Assembly: GCA_934155625.1 (NCBI GenBank)
Contig: CAKPHD010000053.1
Coordinates: forward strand, 1 to 6,525
From: an uncultured Clostridia bacterium
GTDB lineage: Bacteria > Bacillota > Clostridia > TANB77 > CAG-508
Direction of reading: 5' to 3'
Length of the DNA: 6,525 nt
Part shown: one piece after another, positions 3,514 through 6,525 of the stretch
Position numbering within the stretch: position 1 is the first letter of the stretch
Layout of the letters: each line of letters starts with the position of its first letter
Notes under the pieces: generated by a model
Database searches by the model: none
The model's input: the letters and a program-made list of their open reading frames with translations, nothing else
What the model was told of the DNA's origin: nothing
Program-made: the position numbers and the translations under genes

Positions 3514-5915
3514 TGATATATAAATTTACAAATAAAGCTAAAAAAGTTATAGAAATAGCAAATGATATATCAGTGGAATTAGGTCATAATTATATAGGAA
3601 CAGAACATATTTTATATGGACTTGTAAAAGAAGGAGAGGGAATTGCTGCAAAAGTTTTAAATAATAAAGGTATTACAGATGAAAAAGTAAGGGTTAAAAT
3701 TGAAGAAATATTAGGCGTGGGAAGAGCAATAAAAGAAACATTAGGTTTTACACCAAGAACTAAAAGAGTTCTTGAAAATGCGTTTTTAGAAGCCAAGAGA
3801 ATAGGATATAATTATATAGGAACAGAACATTTGCTATTGGCTATTATGAAAGAAGGAGATTGTGTAGCAGTACGAATAATTACAGAATTGAATGTAGAGA
3901 TTTCTAAAATTTACAATGAAATAGCAAAAGTCATAAATGAAGAGGAATCTGACAGAGAAATAAAAAAAGATTTAGAAAGAAGAAATGGAAGTTATTCATT
4001 AACTCCTACATTAAATCAATTTGGAGAAGATATAACTTTACAGGCAGAAGATGGAAAATTTGATAATATTATAGGTAGGGAAAAAGAAATAGAAAGAATA
4101 ATTCAAATTTTATCTAGAAGAACTAAAAATAATCCATGCTTAATAGGTGAACCAGGAGTAGGAAAAACTGCAATTGTAGAGGGGTTTGCAGAAAAGGTAG
4201 TGCTTGGAGAAGTGCCAGAAAGTTTAAAAAATAAGAGAATAGTAAGTGTAGATATATCAGGAATGGTTGCAGGTGCAAAATATAGAGGAGATTTTGAAGA
4301 AAGAATAAAAAAAGCTTTAAATGAGGTAAAAAAAGTTGAAGATGTTATATTATTTATAGATGAGATACATACAATAGTAGGAGCTGGAGCAGCAGAAGGC
4401 GCGATAGATGCAGCAAATATATTAAAACCTTTATTAGCTAGAGGAGAGATTCAACTAATAGGAGCAACAACAATAGAAGAATATAGAAAATATATAGAAA
4501 AAGATTCTGCTTTAGAGAGAAGATTTAGTCCTGTTGATGTTGGTGAACCGACAGAGAAAGAAACAATCGAGATAATAAAAGGTATTAGAGATAAATATGA
4601 GGCACATCACAATGTAAAAATAACAGATGAAGCTGTAAATTCAGCTGTTACATTATCAGTTAGATATATAACTGATAGGTTCTTGCCAGATAAAGCAATT
4701 GATTTAATAGATGAAGCAGCCTCACAAGTTAGAATGAAAATTTTTACTGAACCAGATGAAATAAAAACATTAGAGGACAAATTAGAAATAATATCCAAAG
4801 AAAAAGAAGAGGCTATATATAATCAAGAATTTGAAAAAGCTGCAAAATTGAGAGATAATGAGCAACAAACTAAAGAAAAATTAGAAGAAGAAATTACTAA
4901 ATGGAGAAAAGCTAAAAATAAAGATATTACAGAAATAGGAGAGGAAAATATAGCAGAGATTATATCTAAGTGGACAGGAATACCTGCACAGAGATTAACA
5001 GAAGATGAAAATCAAAAATTACAGCATTTAGAAGATAAATTACATGAAAGAGTAATAGGACAAAATGAAGCGGTTGAAGCAGTAGCAAAGGCGATAAGAA
5101 GAGGGAGAGTAGGATTAAAAGATCCAAGGCGTCCAATAGGCTCATTTCTATTTTTAGGTCCAACAGGAGTTGGAAAAACAGAATTGTCCAAAGCATTATC
5201 AGAGATATTATTTGATAATGAAAATTCTATGATTAGATTAGACATGTCAGAATATATGGAGGCACATTCAGTTTCTAAATTAATAGGTTCACCTCCAGGA
5301 TATATTGGATATGATGGTGGAGGACAATTAACTGAAAAAATCAGAAGAAAACCATATTCAGTAGTGTTATTTGATGAAATAGAAAAAGCACATCCAGATG
5401 TAATGAATATCTTATTGCAAATTTTAGAAGATGGACATTTAACAGATTCTCAAGGAAGAGAAGTGGATTTTAAAAATACTGTGATTATTATGACTTCGAA
5501 TTTAGGAGCAAGACATATTACAGATAAAAAATCTTTAGGTTTTGTAAATACAGAAAATGATAAAGAATATGAAGAATTAAAAAAAGAAGTCATAAAAGAA
5601 CTAAAACATGAATTAAGGCCTGAATTTATTAATAGAATTGATGAAATTATTGTATTCCATAAGTTGAATAAACAAGATATAGAAAATATAGCTCAAATTA
5701 TGTTAAAACAAGTGGAGGAACGTTTACAGAAACAAAAATATATAGTAGAGATAGATGATGGGGTTGTTAAAACAATTATTGAACAAGGTTTTGATAGTAA
5801 TTTTGGTGCAAGACCATTAAGAAGAACTATACAAAATCTTGTTGAAGATAGAATCTCAGAAGAAATTTTAGCAGGGAATTTAAAGAAAAATAAAAAATGG
5901 ATTTTGAAAATATAA
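3513..5915 (+). CDS. clpC: ATP-dependent Clp protease ATPase subunit ClpC
   Basis: ClpC is a hexameric Hsp100 unfoldase that feeds substrates to ClpP. The 800-aa product has two N-domain repeats (about 3-70 and 77-145), each with YIGTEH. Glu31 and Glu105 match the phosphoarginine-binding Glu32 and Glu106 of B. subtilis ClpC. D1 has Walker A GEPGVGKT (212-219), pore loop GAKYRG (254-259), Walker B ILFIDE (279-284) and ALERRF (333-338). A middle domain of about 415-470 includes EFEKAAKLRD, the MecA-type adaptor contact region. D2 has GPTGVGKT (549-556), pore loop SPPGYIGY (593-600), Walker B VVLFDE (617-622), a ClpP-docking LGF loop (675-677) and sensor-2 GARPLRR (765-771). The middle domain and length exclude ClpA; ClpB lacks the LGF loop. 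All catalytic motifs are intact. SD aaggag (3499-3504) has 8 nt spacing. Neither ctsR, mcsA nor mcsB lies upstream, and no CtsR or CIRCE site was seen. Confidence 0.97.
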   Translation: MIYKFTNKAKKVIEIANDISVELGHNYIGTEHILYGLVKEGEGIAAKVLNNKGITDEKVRVKIEEILGVGRAIKETLGFTPRTKRVLENAFLEAKRIGYNYIGTEHLLLAIMKEGDCVAVRIITELNVEISKIYNEIAKVINEEESDREIKKDLERRNGSYSLTPTLNQFGEDITLQAEDGKFDNIIGREKEIERIIQILSRRTKNNPCLIGEPGVGKTAIVEGFAEKVVLGEVPESLKNKRIVSVDISGMVAGAKYRGDFEERIKKALNEVKKVEDVILFIDEIHTIVGAGAAEGAIDAANILKPLLARGEIQLIGATTIEEYRKYIEKDSALERRFSPVDVGEPTEKETIEIIKGIRDKYEAHHNVKITDEAVNSAVTLSVRYITDRFLPDKAIDLIDEAASQVRMKIFTEPDEIKTLEDKLEIISKEKEEAIYNQEFEKAAKLRDNEQQTKEKLEEEITKWRKAKNKDITEIGEENIAEIISKWTGIPAQRLTEDENQKLQHLEDKLHERVIGQNEAVEAVAKAIRRGRVGLKDPRRPIGSFLFLGPTGVGKTELSKALSEILFDNENSMIRLDMSEYMEAHSVSKLIGSPPGYIGYDGGGQLTEKIRRKPYSVVLFDEIEKAHPDVMNILLQILEDGHLTDSQGREVDFKNTVIIMTSNLGARHITDKKSLGFVNTENDKEYEELKKEVIKELKHELRPEFINRIDEIIVFHKLNKQDIENIAQIMLKQVEERLQKQKYIVEIDDGVVKTIIEQGFDSNFGARPLRRTIQNLVEDRISEEILAGNLKKNKKWILKI

Positions 5916-5919
5916 AAAA

Positions 5920-5954
5920 GATGGGTGGCTTCTAGTTAGAAGAAGACATCCATC
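5920..5954. terminator. Bidirectional terminator between clpC and the convergent 112-aa gene
   Basis: GATGGGTG (5920-5927) pairs with CATCCATC (5947-5954), including one G-U. After a G-A mismatch, CTTCT (5929-5933) pairs with AGAAG (5941-5945), leaving a 7-nt loop. On the minus strand it is followed at once by six T (complement of 5914-5919), a strong terminator for the 112-aa gene. On the plus strand the T-rich part comes about 7 nt later, so it is weaker for clpC. The hairpin starts 5 nt after the clpC stop and contains the minus-strand stop codon. Confidence 0.8.
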
Positions 5955-6270
5955 TATCAACTTTTATTTCATTATATTTTTTTAGTACTTCATCATATTT
6001 TTTGAATTCGTCTTCCCAAATAATATCAGGAATTTTATCAAATGCTGTAAAAACTTTTTCTGCTTCCATTAAATATACAACTTGTTGTTGTGGAGAAAGC
6101 GTTTTGTATTTTTTTGCAAATACATACAATTTATCTAAAATTTGGTTAGCTTCGATAAAGCTCCAAAAGTCTTTTACATTGATTCCGGCTAGTTTTATTT
6201 GCATTACAGCATATGCAGCTAATGCAAATATTATAAAAATTAATACATATATTATTGCTACTATTGGCAT
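5932..6270 (-). CDS. Unknown single-pass membrane protein (112 aa)
   Basis: The protein begins MPIVAIIYVLIFIIFALAAY, one membrane helix at about residues 2-24. A charged soluble region follows, rich in Lys, Glu, Asp and aromatic residues, with a probable helical part in KKYKTLSPQQQVVYLMEAEKV (53-73) and EFKKYDEVLKKYNEIK (88-103), ending in SSSN. Lysines occur only after the helix, suggesting the C-terminal part is cytoplasmic. I do not recognise the family. The frame is open to a GTG at 6282, but that GTG is itself part of the SD aagaggtg (6287-6280). The ATG at 6270 with 9 nt spacing is the better start. It has its own promoter upstream and a terminator overlapping its end, so it is probably monocistronic. 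It is convergent with clpC and divergent from the gene at 6519. Confidence 0.8.
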   Translation of the reverse strand: MPIVAIIYVLIFIIFALAAYAVMQIKLAGINVKDFWSFIEANQILDKLYVFAKKYKTLSPQQQVVYLMEAEKVFTAFDKIPDIIWEDEFKKYDEVLKKYNEIKVDRWMSSSN

Positions 6271-6313
6271 ATAATTTAACACCTCTTTTTAATTGATTTT
6301 ATAAATCTAATTT

Positions 6314-6342
6314 ATTATAGCATAAATATGAAAATAATGCAA
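6314..6342 (-). promoter_or_regulatory. Extended -10 promoter of the 112-aa gene
   Basis: On the minus strand a perfect TATAAT (6319-6314) is preceded by TGC, giving an extended -10. A partial -35, TTGCAT (6342-6337), lies 17 nt upstream. Transcription would start near 6307, about 37 nt before the ATG. Confidence 0.7.
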
Positions 6343-6413
6343 ATTTTAGCAAAATTACTCCTCATTACTGATACAAAAACATTTTACGAAATCAATGAAA
6401 TGCACAAAAAGTA

Positions 6414-6442
6414 TTGACAAGAAATTCACAAAATGATAAGTT
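6414..6442 (+). promoter_or_regulatory. Likely promoter of the gene starting at 6519
   Basis: A perfect TTGACA (6414-6419) is followed after 17 nt by TAAGTT (6437-6442), a weak -10 that has TG one base upstream (6434-6435), which could compensate. TATAAA at 6442-6447 is a better -10 by sequence but lies at 22 nt spacing. Orientation is clear; the exact -10 is not. Confidence 0.5.
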
Positions 6443-6453
6443 ATAAAAAGAAC

Positions 6454-6493
6454 AGAAAAAGTTCAGTTATCAAAAAACATCCCTTTGGATAAC
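6454..6493 (+). other. Inverted repeats in the leader of the gene at 6519
   Basis: GTTATC (6466-6471) and GATAAC (6488-6493) form a perfect 6-bp stem around a 16-nt loop. Three A-T pairs (AAA with TTT) can be added beyond a bulged G. A weaker GAAC/GTTC repeat lies just before it. There is no T-run, so this is not a plain terminator. It sits between the promoter and a very strong SD, so it may be a regulatory leader. I could not match it to a known riboswitch. Confidence 0.3.
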
Positions 6494-6518
6494 AAGTCAA
6501 AAGAAGGAGGAGGAACAC

Positions 6519-6525
6519 ATGAGAA
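6519..6525 (+). CDS. Start of an unidentified gene, cut by the right edge
   Basis: Only ATG AGA and one further base are present (Met-Arg), so the product cannot be named. The evidence for a gene is the strong purine-rich SD aaggaggagg (6504-6513), 5 nt before the ATG, with a TTGACA promoter about 100 nt upstream. Confidence 0.6.

Noticed and set aside
4607..5245. Minus-strand ORFs within clpC
   Set aside because: They overlap conserved AAA+ coding sequence, have no SD, and mirror the codon pattern of clpC.
6002..6274. 90-codon plus-strand ORF opposite the 112-aa gene
   Set aside because: The minus-strand reading has a promoter, an SD and a terminator. The plus-strand reading has none of these.
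6271..6282. GTG start at 6282 for the membrane protein, giving 116 aa
   Set aside because: The GTG is the end of the SD sequence aagaggtg for the ATG at 6270, and it has no SD of its own.

Overview
The window is AT-rich DNA with strong Shine-Dalgarno sites, short intergenic gaps and simple hairpin-plus-T-run terminators, which is typical of a low-GC Firmicute. The proteins fit a member of the Clostridia. The best single clue is a 24-codon gene that aligns without gaps to SpoVM, a peptide found only in endospore formers, so the organism is probably a spore-former. No species can be named from this sequence. No internal TGA codons or IS elements were seen, nor any rRNA, tRNA or CRISPR array.

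Layout. (1) Positions 1-776, minus strand: the rplM-rpsI ribosomal operon (L13, then S9, which runs off the left edge), with a consensus promoter and a leader of about 107 nt that is a candidate L13 autoregulatory leader. (2) Positions 795-2544, plus strand and divergent: a good sigma-A promoter, then a 14-helix MOP-superfamily lipid flippase of the SpoVB/YabM/MurJ type. Its stop codon lies inside a long AT-rich inverted repeat. (3) Positions 2561-2969: hup (histone-like HU) with a leader hairpin and a strong terminator. (4) Positions 2982-3357: a second perfect hairpin, a promoter, and a two-gene mini-operon encoding a 48-aa hydrophobic protein and a 24-aa SpoVM homologue, closed by a terminator-like hairpin. 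(5) Positions 3358-5915: an unrecognised 51-aa gene whose likely SD lies in the 3' arm of that hairpin, coupled by a one-base stop/start overlap to clpC. (6) Positions 5920-6342, minus strand: a bidirectional terminator and a convergent 112-aa single-pass membrane protein of unknown function. (7) Positions 6414-6525, plus strand: a promoter, a structured leader and the first two codons of another gene.

Common threads. Three of the genes or gene pairs (flippase, SpoVM mini-operon, ClpC) are plausibly linked to envelope or spore-coat assembly and protein quality control. HU and L13/S9 are housekeeping genes. The flippase-hup adjacency resembles part of the yabM-mazG-hup cluster of Firmicutes, but without mazG. 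clpC lacks the usual ctsR-mcsA-mcsB genes directly upstream, and no CtsR or CIRCE operator was found. Terminator hairpins overlap coding signals at three points (flippase stop, 51-aa gene start, 112-aa gene stop), so the layout is unusually compact. The most unusual parts are the SpoVM mini-operon and the hairpin/SD overlap ahead of the clpC pair. No wholly new multi-gene system is evident.
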